The notes under the pieces are model-generated. The model was not told where the DNA came from and searched no databases. It saw nothing but the letters and a program-made list of their open reading frames with translations. The position numbers and the translations under genes were made by a program. A stretch of 5,917 nucleotides of DNA, from contig CAYIEH010000030.1 in NCBI GenBank assembly GCA_964362385.1, forward strand, positions 1-5,917. The letters run 5' to 3'. Positions 1 through 5,115 of the stretch are shown here, piece after piece (position 1 is the first letter of the stretch; each line of letters starts with the position of its first letter). Source of the DNA: CAYIEH01 sp964362385. Its GTDB lineage: Bacteria; Patescibacteriota; Minisyncoccia; UBA6257; UBA9933.

Positions 1-454
1 CATGCTGAACCAGCTCACGAACGCGAGAAGCAAAGTGGCGAATTATCCTTTCACGACACTCGAGCCGAATCTGGGCGCCTACTATGAACTCATTTTGGCC
101 GACATTCCCGGACTCATAGAAGGATCGTCTTCCGGCAAAGGATTGGGCATAAAATTCCTGCGCCACATTGAACGCACGCGCATTCTTTTTCATTTTATTT
201 CTTCCGAATCCCTTGATCCGGAAAAAGATTATAAAACTATCCGCAAGGAATTGGGTTTATATAAAAAAGAACTCCTTGAAAAGCCCGAATATCTTTTTCT
301 CACAAAAAGCGACCTTATAGACAAAACAACGCTCAATAAAAAACTAAAAGTACTCAAAAAGATGAATCAGAACGCAATCGCCATTTCTATAATAGATCCC
401 GAGAGTATAAAAAAGATTGAAAAAATTCTGAACAAGATTAAAAATGAGAAATAA
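1..454 (+). CDS. obg: Obg-family ribosome-associated GTPase, 3' part (gene starts before the window)
   Basis: This is the C-terminal part of an Obg/CgtA GTPase, a cytoplasmic GTP-binding protein involved in large ribosomal subunit assembly. Reading from the ATG at base 2, G2 is PFTT (residues 16-19), G3 is DIPG (34-37) inside DIPGLIEG, and the family stretch FLRHIERTR is at 52-60. G4 is TKSD (101-104) in place of NKxD, and G5 lies near 128-130. The ATG at base 2 is not the true start: the preceding P-loop (GxPNAGKS) and the N-terminal glycine-rich Obg fold must lie upstream, and this Met follows the P-loop serine. In the Obg signature, the usual Ala after DIPGLIEG is Ser. The protein ends just after the G domain, so there is no C-terminal OCT extension. 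It stops at TAA, 12 bp from the convergent helicase gene. Family assignment is firm. Confidence 0.93.
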   Translation, partial: MLNQLTNARSKVANYPFTTLEPNLGAYYELILADIPGLIEGSSSGKGLGIKFLRHIERTRILFHFISSESLDPEKDYKTIRKELGLYKKELLEKPEYLFLTKSDLIDKTTLNKKLKVLKKMNQNAIAISIIDPESIKKIEKILNKIKNEK

Positions 455-466
455 CCCTGTATGGCT

Positions 467-1702
467 TCATTTCCTCCGGAAACCAGAACGCCGGGGATGA
501 TACCTTCCAAAACCGCGGGAGTTTCGGAATGGGCGGGAAGAACGAGATGGATAAGAAAAAGAAAATTTATCTGTTGCGGCGCGCGTGCACGGAAGTTCCG
601 GGAGTTTTGAAAGAGGCAAAACGGAGCGGATCAGCCGTTCAATATCACGGACGTCCTTTTTTTGATCAGGCGTGGCAAATGAAATAGCATGACCGGCGCC
701 GCCTGCTCGCGCTGTCCGACCAATGCGATGAACGTAATCTTCCGAAGTTTGAGGAAGGTCATAATTCAGAACAAGTTCAATGCCCTTCACGTCGATGCCG
801 CGCGCAGCGATGTCGGTTGCCACAAGTATGCGATATTTACCGTTTTTAAATCCTTCAAGCGCGTCTTTCCGCTGGCCGAGCGATCGGTTTGAATGCAATT
901 CGGCGGAAGTATAACCAAGAGAGCGGATTCCCGCTGAAATCCTTTTTGCGCCGAACTTCGTGCGAGAAAATATAAGCACCGAACCGCGGTATTCTCCCAA
1001 TATTTTTTCCAAAAGCCGTGGCTTGTCGTGTTTTTCCACAAAAAAAAGTTCTTGGGTCACCTTAGCTACGGTAGTGCCTGAAGGAGCAATTTCCACGCGT
1101 AACGGAAGTTTCATATACGACTGGGCGATCTTCACAATCTCCTGCGGCATTGTTGCGGAGAAAAGCATTGTCTGTCTCTCACGCGGCAAAACAACAAGAA
1201 TCCGCTTTAATTGCGGCGCAAAACCCATATCAAGCATACGATCCGCCTCGTCAAGCACAAGCGCAACGACTGATTTAAGCGAAACCGTTTTTTGTTCCAA
1301 ATGATCGATAATTCTCCCCGGCGTGCCGATCACTATCTGCGGATTTTTACGCAATGCCTGAATCTGACGATGAATAGGTTCGCCGCCGATAAGCACTGCG
1401 GTGCGCCCGCCGAGCGGCAGCCCCACCTTATGAAATACGTCGTCCACCTGCAAAGCAAGTTCGCGGGTTGGCAGTACGACAAGCCCCTGCTTTCCCTGAA
1501 GCGCCGCCTGTATCATAGGAACGCCAAAAGCAAGCGTTTTTCCCGTTCCAGTTTGCGCGACGCCGATGAGGTCTTTTCCGTCAATTGCCGCAGGGATGCA
1601 TTTTTCCTGGATGGGCGTGGGAACGATAAAGTGAAGTTTATTGAGTATCGCGAGGATGTTCGGAGCGATACCGAGATTGTAAAAATTGGAGATAAGACTC
1701 AT
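467..1702 (-). CDS. DEAD-box ATP-dependent RNA helicase, RhlE-like
   Basis: A complete 411-residue DEAD-box helicase, an ATP-dependent enzyme that unwinds short RNA duplexes in ribosome assembly or RNA turnover. All core motifs are present in order: Q motif around PTPIQ (28-32), Walker A AQTGTGKT (49-56), Ia PTRELALQ (78-85), GG (106-107), TPGR (127-130), DEAD (151-154), SAT (182-184), motif IV LIFSRTK (243-249), ATDIAARGID (295-304) and HRIGRTARAG (325-334). The tail, residues 380-411, is a low-complexity Ser/Arg/Gly/Phe segment typical of RNA-binding extensions. The best fit is the RhlE/SrmB type; the exact subfamily is inferred. The ATG overlaps the upstream gene's TGA (ATGA), which suggests translational coupling, and no Shine-Dalgarno sequence precedes it. 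Base composition is clearly richer in G+C than its neighbours: 36 of 60 bases at 661-720, 35 of 60 at 1441-1500, but only 20 of 60 at 2041-2100 in the upstream gene. Confidence 0.95.
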   Translation of the reverse strand: MSLISNFYNLGIAPNILAILNKLHFIVPTPIQEKCIPAAIDGKDLIGVAQTGTGKTLAFGVPMIQAALQGKQGLVVLPTRELALQVDDVFHKVGLPLGGRTAVLIGGEPIHRQIQALRKNPQIVIGTPGRIIDHLEQKTVSLKSVVALVLDEADRMLDMGFAPQLKRILVVLPRERQTMLFSATMPQEIVKIAQSYMKLPLRVEIAPSGTTVAKVTQELFFVEKHDKPRLLEKILGEYRGSVLIFSRTKFGAKRISAGIRSLGYTSAELHSNRSLGQRKDALEGFKNGKYRILVATDIAARGIDVKGIELVLNYDLPQTSEDYVHRIGRTARAGGAGHAISFATPDQKKDVRDIERLIRSVLPLSKLPELPCTRAATDKFSFSYPSRSSRPFRNSRGFGRYHPRRSGFRRK

Positions 1703-2115
1703 TTGCTTTTCAATTTAGAAAAGTGCGCGGTTAATCTTTTATAAACCTCGTCCGTCAATCTTCTTGATACTTCCCGTTTTTTCCAAAATGAATTAGTGTC
1801 GGAAACGTCTTTACTCTGAATTCTATTCAACTCTAAAATAACGGCGTATCGTGCATGCCCCAGATCAACATTAGATCTACCATTAATATCTTCCACCCCT
1901 TGATAAATCTGCTTCAAATAACCATACTTTATTGGAATGCCAGCCTCTCGATTAGCCTTAAGGCGATGAGAGAGGATGTCGGAAAGCGATTGATTCAATT
2001 CTATGTGTTTAATAAAATCGTGGATTGCCACAAAAAAATCAAAGCTTGCCGGTGTTTGCAAGACTTTTTGAAATTTCTTATCTAAGTCGGATTTTGTTTT
2101 TTCCAGAGATTTCAT
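1699..2115 (-). CDS. Unrecognised 138-aa helical cytoplasmic protein
   Basis: I do not recognise a named family. The 138-residue product is charged (Lys/Arg/Asp/Glu-rich) and looks alpha-helical throughout, with no signal peptide or membrane span. A more conserved-looking core runs from about residue 63 to 96 (KYGYLKQIYQGVEDING, then DLGHARYAVILELNRI), followed by a basic C-terminal helix with FWKKREVSRRL near 110-120. Its TGA stop shares bases with the helicase ATG, so the two genes are probably one transcript and coupled in translation. A role linked to RNA or the helicase is only guilt by association. A candidate extended -10 promoter ends 8 nt before the ATG, so the mRNA may be leaderless. 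It is much more AT-rich than the helicase. The clean ATGA junction and an unbroken reading frame support a real gene; the function is unknown. Confidence 0.75.
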   Translation of the reverse strand: MKSLEKTKSDLDKKFQKVLQTPASFDFFVAIHDFIKHIELNQSLSDILSHRLKANREAGIPIKYGYLKQIYQGVEDINGRSNVDLGHARYAVILELNRIQSKDVSDTNSFWKKREVSRRLTDEVYKRLTAHFSKLKSK

Positions 2116-2123
2116 GTATTTCT

Positions 2124-2152
2124 ATCTTACCAGAATTATGATTTAATAGCAA
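2124..2152 (-). promoter_or_regulatory. Candidate sigma70-type promoter for the 138-aa gene and helicase
   Basis: Read on the minus strand: TTGCTA (2147-2152), a 17-nt spacer, then TAAGAT (2124-2129) preceded by TG one base upstream (extended -10). Each hexamer matches consensus at 4 of 6 positions. Only 8 nt separate the -10 box from the ATG, so initiation would fall at or next to the start codon and give a leaderless or nearly leaderless mRNA. Confidence 0.4.
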
Positions 2153-2192
2153 CCCAAAATAATACAACCTAATTTCAATAAGTCTTATTTTT

Positions 2193-2468
2193 ATGGCGAT
2201 AATAAATAAAAAATGCTGGCCTGAGTTTTTTGAAAAGTTTTGTTCAGGAGAAAGAACCTTTGAATTGCGTCTGGCGGATTTTGATTTAAAAAACGGCGAT
2301 ATTCTGGTTTTTGAAGAATATGACCCGGACACCAAAACCTACACCGGAAGAAAAGCGTCTTTTAAATGCGTCAAAGTGGAACATTCTGCTCAAAATCCCC
2401 TTCAATTCTACGGCATTGAAGACGTCAAAAAACACGGGTTTTGGATTATTGAGCTCCGCCAACAATAG
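2193..2468 (+). CDS. Small ASCH/PUA-like domain protein (DUF3850 type)
   Basis: A 91-residue single-domain protein. The pattern WPEFFEKFCSGERTFELR (residues 9-26), then D-F-x-L-K-N-GDILVFEEYDP (29-45) and YTGR (50-53), is what I associate with the DUF3850 branch of the ASCH/PUA-like superfamily. These are small beta-barrel proteins thought to bind RNA or nucleotides. It shows the family layout: an N-terminal strand, the S-G-x-[KR]-x-[FW]-E-[IL]-R turn, the GDxLxxxE strand, and a final strand (GFWIIEL, 82-88). It stands alone on the plus strand, divergent from the 138-aa gene across a 77-bp gap. No Shine-Dalgarno sequence precedes the ATG; the 20 nt upstream are almost all A/T. The TAG stop lies inside a perfect hairpin. 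Family placement comes from remembered motifs, and the RNA-binding role is inferred. Confidence 0.8.
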   Translation: MAIINKKCWPEFFEKFCSGERTFELRLADFDLKNGDILVFEEYDPDTKTYTGRKASFKCVKVEHSAQNPLQFYGIEDVKKHGFWIIELRQQ

Positions 2469-2475
2469 TTGGCGG
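2456..2475 (+). other. Perfect 8-bp hairpin spanning the ASCH gene stop codon
   Basis: CCGCCAAC (2456-2463), loop AATA (2464-2467) and GTTGGCGG (2468-2475) pair perfectly. The TAG stop is at 2466-2468, so the last two Gln codons and the stop lie within the hairpin. No T-tract follows (the next bases are CCCCACCAAG), so a classical intrinsic terminator is unlikely. It may stabilise the 3' end or be the first arm of the adjoining structured repeat. Confidence 0.6.
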
Positions 2476-2510
2476 CCCCACCAAGTGGTACTGGTGCAGA
2501 GCGAAATCCC
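2472..2510 (+). repeat. Dispersed intergenic repeat, copy A
   Basis: From GCGGCCCC to AAATCCC this stretch resembles 5824-5859 in the same orientation. Both have GCGG, then CCCC, then ACC-A-TGG-ACTGG (12 of 15 identical), then a GC-containing spacer (longer in copy A) leading to AAATCCC. Copy A contains the inverted pair CACCA (2479-2483) / TGGTG (2492-2496). A further pair, CAGCC (2519-2523) / GGCTG (2531-2535), follows. The relationship is judged by eye. Confidence 0.42.
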
Positions 2511-2561
2511 GAACCGTTCAGCCGAAACAAGGCTGGTGAGAAATAAAATTGGAGAAAAAAT

Positions 2562-2578
2562 AATTTTTCTGAAAAATT
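2562..2578 (-). terminator. Weak AT-rich terminator-like hairpin after the envelope protein gene
   Basis: AATTTTT (2562-2568) and AAAAATT (2572-2578) pair over the 3-nt loop CTG. Read on the minus strand, the stem is followed by ATTTTTT, 33 nt past the TAG of the 2611-3435 gene. The stem has no G/C pairs, so termination would be weak, but it is the only terminator-like element between these convergent genes. Confidence 0.3.
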
Positions 2579-2610
2579 CCCGGCGGCGGACAAACGGATT
2601 GGTTAATCTT

Positions 2611-3435
2611 CTACTCTACCACTACCGTCAATTTCGCCAGTATATCGTCAGCCAGTCTGAATTCGTAATTGCCAGGTTGCGTCGCGTTGAACACATAGGA
2701 GTCGCGCGGCGAAAGAGTGGCGATATTAACGCCGCTCATTTTTATTATATGCGTAAGACTGCTATCGTCATTTATTATCGCTACGCGCTCGCCCTGCTTT
2801 ATGGTAAAAAAATTTGGAAAGAATCTGCCGCTTCGGATTAAAACCTCGCTGGTCAGAATTTTTTCGTTAGCCGTTCCTGTTATTGCAAAAGGCACGCTTT
2901 CAACCGGAGAACGCGAACCGTCAAAAACAACTTTTACAATATAAGTCCCGGCTGAGATATTTTTCTTCTGGGGATCTTTCCTGCCTAAGGCGACTGAGGC
3001 TGTGTCCCATGAATACACTACCTGCTGCGAGGAAAGCTCCGGGGTAATCCAACCAATCACTATTTTTGACGATGCATCCAATAATGCTATCGCACCGGAA
3101 GAACCTCCTTCATGGCTCCAGCGGACTGAATGAAGTTTGCCCAGCGCCCATATTTCTCCCAAAGCAGGCGTTACCATACTTATGGCAGAAGTTTTAGAAA
3201 CAGTTTTAGGAATATTGACGCGCGCGCCCTGCTGAGACTTGACCGGAGAAACGCCGCTTTCAGTGGAAGTGGAAACAGAAGTTGAAGTTGGCGTCTGCCC
3301 AACGCCTTCGCCCTGAGAAGCCGGAGCATTTCCCTGTTTTGGCGCTCTAAAACTCAAAAAAACAATAATAACGATTAACGCGACAAATAGCGCAATCGCA
3401 AGCCATTTCTTATTCTTAAAAATTTCCGGGTTCAT
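2611..3435 (-). CDS. Membrane-anchored envelope protein: Kre9/KNH-like domain plus cupredoxin-like domain
   Basis: A 274-residue protein. A short N-terminus with basic residues (Lys7, Lys9, Lys10) precedes one hydrophobic segment (about 11-28), most likely an uncleaved anchor. A Ser/Thr/Gly/Gln-rich linker runs to about residue 82. Residues 85-186 fit the Kre9/KNH-type Ser/Thr-rich extracellular domain: VTPALGEIWALG, then VRW, YSWD, and AGTYIVKV near the end. Residues 193-274 resemble a cupredoxin-fold beta domain: FFPNFFTIKQGERVAIINDD, then THII, the SPRDSYVF strand and PGNYEF. His229 sits where the first copper histidine would be, but the C-terminal Cys/His/Met loop is absent, so type 1 copper binding is unlikely. 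The product should face outside the membrane. The phosphoesterase gene lies 56 bp upstream on the same strand with no terminator between, so the two may be co-transcribed. A TATGAT box 8 nt before the ATG could be its own promoter. Domain names rest on motif memory. Confidence 0.82.
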   Translation of the reverse strand: MNPEIFKNKKWLAIALFVALIVIIVFLSFRAPKQGNAPASQGEGVGQTPTSTSVSTSTESGVSPVKSQQGARVNIPKTVSKTSAISMVTPALGEIWALGKLHSVRWSHEGGSSGAIALLDASSKIVIGWITPELSSQQVVYSWDTASVALGRKDPQKKNISAGTYIVKVVFDGSRSPVESVPFAITGTANEKILTSEVLIRSGRFFPNFFTIKQGERVAIINDDSSLTHIIKMSGVNIATLSPRDSYVFNATQPGNYEFRLADDILAKLTVVVE

Positions 3436-3443
3436 AATAAATT

Positions 3444-3449
3444 ATCATA
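3444..3449 (-). promoter_or_regulatory. Candidate -10 box (TATGAT) for the envelope protein gene
   Basis: On the minus strand TATGAT matches consensus at 5 of 6 positions and ends 8 nt before the ATG of the 2611-3435 gene. I see no convincing -35 hexamer at 16-18 nt; that region is A-rich. If used, the mRNA would be leaderless or nearly so. Confidence 0.3.
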
Positions 3450-3491
3450 ACATATTCAATCTTTTTTTCATATATGTAAGTTTGCGGAGCT

Positions 3492-4601
3492 TCATTTGAA
3501 CTTTATAACAACGATTTCCGGCGAAGCAGCCACGCGCATCGGAGGCCCCCAGGTTCCGGCGCCGCTTGAGGTGTAAATTTGCAAATCGCCCAGTTTTTTA
3601 AACCCATATTCATACCCGCGATAAATAAGTTTTGTTATTAAATTAATCGGGAAAATCTGCCCTTCATGGGTATGGCCTGAAATCTGGAAAGAAATTCCCT
3701 TGTCTCTTGCCAACTCCAAATTAGTCGGCGCGTGCTTCAATAAAATACTGGGCAGATTTTTATCAAGATTGATTTTATCAAGAACCGATTTATATTTTTT
3801 GATATCCTGATTGTCATTCCAATCAACGCCGATAATTTGCAGCCCTTTTATGTTCACCAATTCATTATTTAAAATCTTGATTCCCGCTTCCTTTACGACT
3901 TTCAAATACGCAACATCACTGAAAAATTTTTCATGGTTTCCGGTGATAAAATAAATGCCGTCCGGCGCGGAAATTTTTGAAAACGGCTCCGTAAAAGCGT
4001 CTAAGTCAATTGTTCCGCCGTCAAACAAATCCCCGCCGATAAAAACTATATCCGGCTTCTCTTGATTAATTCTGTCGGCAATATCTTTGGCAAAATCATA
4101 TCTTCTCACTGAACCCAAATGAATATCACTGACCCACACGGCTGTTTTGTTGCGCCAGTATTCCGGCAAATTGGGAAGTTTGACGGAAATTTCAACGATA
4201 CGCGGAGTTTTTGCGTTAACAATTCCATAAATTCCGACAATTATCGCCAACCCGAAAAATATAATTGCCGATAATTTTTGGTCTAAAGAAAAAGAAAACT
4301 TCTGCGCTGAAAAATAAATTATCCAAAGCGAAATTGAAGCCAAAAAAAGAAAATTCAAAAATCCCATCCATGAAGCAACGGCTATATAAAACAGCCGAAC
4401 CAAAACATTCAAATACTGAAAAGACAGAAATGTCGCCGATATAAGGCTTATTGACAACAGCCCCAGAATAATTTTAAGGGGCAGAATAAAACCAGTGTTG
4501 CTCAGACTAAAAAAAGAAACCAATGTTTTATATAAAAACCAGTGAATCAGAAAAATGACTGACTGGATGATTGCTATAAAAAAAACAAATTGATAAACCA
4601 T
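3492..4601 (-). CDS. Polytopic membrane calcineurin-like metallophosphoesterase (YaeI/YkuE-like)
   Basis: A 369-residue protein with about four hydrophobic segments (roughly 3-24, 37-60, 67-97 and 110-128) and then a calcineurin-like phosphoesterase domain (about 150-369). The two-metal motifs are complete: D159-x-H161 in SDIHLG, GGDLFDGG with D191, GNHE with N222 and H223, H290 in LLKHAP, and H310-x-H312 in GHTHEGQIFP. The ending GTWGPPMRVAASPEI is typical of the YaeI/YkuE group, known as phosphodiesterases acting on phosphorylated lipids such as UDP-diacylglucosamine-like substrates; the substrate here is unknown. The domain is tethered to the membrane, but I cannot tell which side it faces. 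It is probably the first gene of a two-gene unit with the envelope protein downstream. Two -10-like boxes lie upstream and there is no Shine-Dalgarno sequence; the ATG is preceded by about 20 A/T-only bases. Enzyme class is firm, substrate open. Confidence 0.92.
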   Translation of the reverse strand: MVYQFVFFIAIIQSVIFLIHWFLYKTLVSFFSLSNTGFILPLKIILGLLSISLISATFLSFQYLNVLVRLFYIAVASWMGFLNFLFLASISLWIIYFSAQKFSFSLDQKLSAIIFFGLAIIVGIYGIVNAKTPRIVEISVKLPNLPEYWRNKTAVWVSDIHLGSVRRYDFAKDIADRINQEKPDIVFIGGDLFDGGTIDLDAFTEPFSKISAPDGIYFITGNHEKFFSDVAYLKVVKEAGIKILNNELVNIKGLQIIGVDWNDNQDIKKYKSVLDKINLDKNLPSILLKHAPTNLELARDKGISFQISGHTHEGQIFPINLITKLIYRGYEYGFKKLGDLQIYTSSGAGTWGPPMRVAASPEIVVIKFK

Positions 4602-4612
4602 AATTAAAATAA

Positions 4613-4618
4613 ATTATA
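4613..4618 (-). promoter_or_regulatory. Perfect TATAAT near the phosphoesterase start
   Basis: A consensus TATAAT on the minus strand ends 11 nt before the ATG at 4601. No good -35 hexamer is seen 16-18 nt upstream (the region is A-rich), so this could be a second, short-leader promoter or chance in AT-rich DNA. Confidence 0.3.
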
Positions 4619-4657
4619 ATTCGCGGGCCGATGCGTTTTATTTTATCTTCACAATTT

Positions 4658-4684
4658 ATTATAACAAAAATTAAGATTCGTCAA
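4658..4684 (-). promoter_or_regulatory. Candidate promoter for the phosphoesterase gene
   Basis: On the minus strand: TTGACG (4679-4684), a 15-nt spacer, then a perfect TATAAT (4658-4663) preceded by TGT, forming an extended -10 (TGnTATAAT). The spacer is short, but the extended -10 relaxes that need. It lies just past the terminator palindrome and would give a leader of roughly 50 nt. Confidence 0.5.
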
Positions 4685-4711
4685 CAGGAATCGCGCGCAT
4701 TCCAGACATTT

Positions 4712-4762
4712 CAACAAAAACAGTCCCCCCGCATAAATTATGCGGGGGGACTGTTTTTGTTG
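4712..4762. terminator. Strong bidirectional intrinsic terminator
   Basis: A perfect palindrome centred on base 4737, with arms 4712-4736 and 4738-4762. The core pairs CAGTCCCCCCGCAT with ATGCGGGGGGACTG and is flanked by A5 on one side and T5 on the other. Allowing a 3-nt loop gives a 24-bp stem. Either strand reads as a G/C stem followed by TTTTTG, so it can terminate transcription both ways. It lies 23 bp past the stop of the 4786-5109 gene and just upstream of the phosphoesterase promoter, insulating the two units. Confidence 0.92.
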
Positions 4763-4785
4763 TAGATTTAATTTCTCACTATCAT

Positions 4786-5109
4786 TTACAACGAACCTCC
4801 GATATTTGTGACATCAGACTGTACTTCTTTATCTAAATCGTTGAGATTAACGGCGTTTAAGTCAGATTCAATGTCGCTTATGCTGTCAGTTGGAATTTGC
4901 GGAGACTGCGCTTGAGGCGTCAATATCTGAGGTTGAACCACGGGAGATACGGCCGGCTTTCTGAACACAAACCAGTATAAACCCACTGCCACAATAAGTG
5001 CCAATAAAATTATTGACACCACTATTAAGACTTTGTTGCTTTTCGGCTGGCTTGGTCCTTCAACATCTCCGGGGGCGTTGAAATTTTGGCTTTGAATATT
5101 TACGTCCAT
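4786..5109 (-). CDS. Small single-span membrane protein with acidic C-terminal tail
   Basis: A 107-residue protein I cannot assign to a named family. Residues 1-26 are polar, 27-49 form one strong membrane span (VLIVVSIILLALIVAVGLYW core) ended by FRKP, 51-75 are a Pro/Gln/Val-rich linker, and 76-107 are an acidic, Leu/Ile/Val-spaced segment (DIESDLNAVNLNDLDKEV) likely to form a helix. The positive residues flanking the span (K23, K26 before; R50, K51 after) leave the orientation unresolved. It begins 6 bp after the secreted coiled-coil gene's stop, so the two are one operon and may work together at the cell surface. Transcription ends at the palindrome 23 bp downstream. The start is AT-rich with no Shine-Dalgarno sequence. 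The function is unknown. Clear domain architecture and operon position support a real gene. Confidence 0.82.
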   Translation of the reverse strand: MDVNIQSQNFNAPGDVEGPSQPKSNKVLIVVSIILLALIVAVGLYWFVFRKPAVSPVVQPQILTPQAQSPQIPTDSISDIESDLNAVNLNDLDKEVQSDVTNIGGSL

Positions 5110-5115
5110 AATAAT

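Noticed and set aside
2..4. ATG at base 2 as the start of the Obg gene
   Set aside because: The encoded Met falls inside the G domain, just after where the P-loop should be, so the gene begins before the window.
689..1744. Several open plus-strand frames (to 150 aa) and one minus frame inside the helicase gene
   Set aside because: They are antisense or out-of-frame to a gene with every DEAD-box motif; their translations are Cys/Arg/Ser-rich with no recognisable domain.
2078..2335. An 85-aa minus-strand frame over the divergent intergenic region
   Set aside because: It is antisense to the ASCH-like gene and overlaps the start of the 138-aa gene; there are no motifs.
2311..2841. A 176-aa plus-strand frame running from the ASCH gene through the repeat into the envelope gene
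   Set aside because: It overlaps two better-supported genes in other frames and crosses a hairpin-rich intergenic stretch; the translation is basic and without domain logic.
2611..2865. A functional type 1 copper protein
   Set aside because: Only one possible ligand His is seen; the Cys/His/Met loop of blue copper proteins is missing.
467..4601. Reassigned TGA codons (Gracilibacteria/Absconditabacteria-type code)
   Set aside because: The helicase, the 138-aa gene and the phosphoesterase all end at TGA at sensible family lengths, and no coding frame needs TGA read-through.
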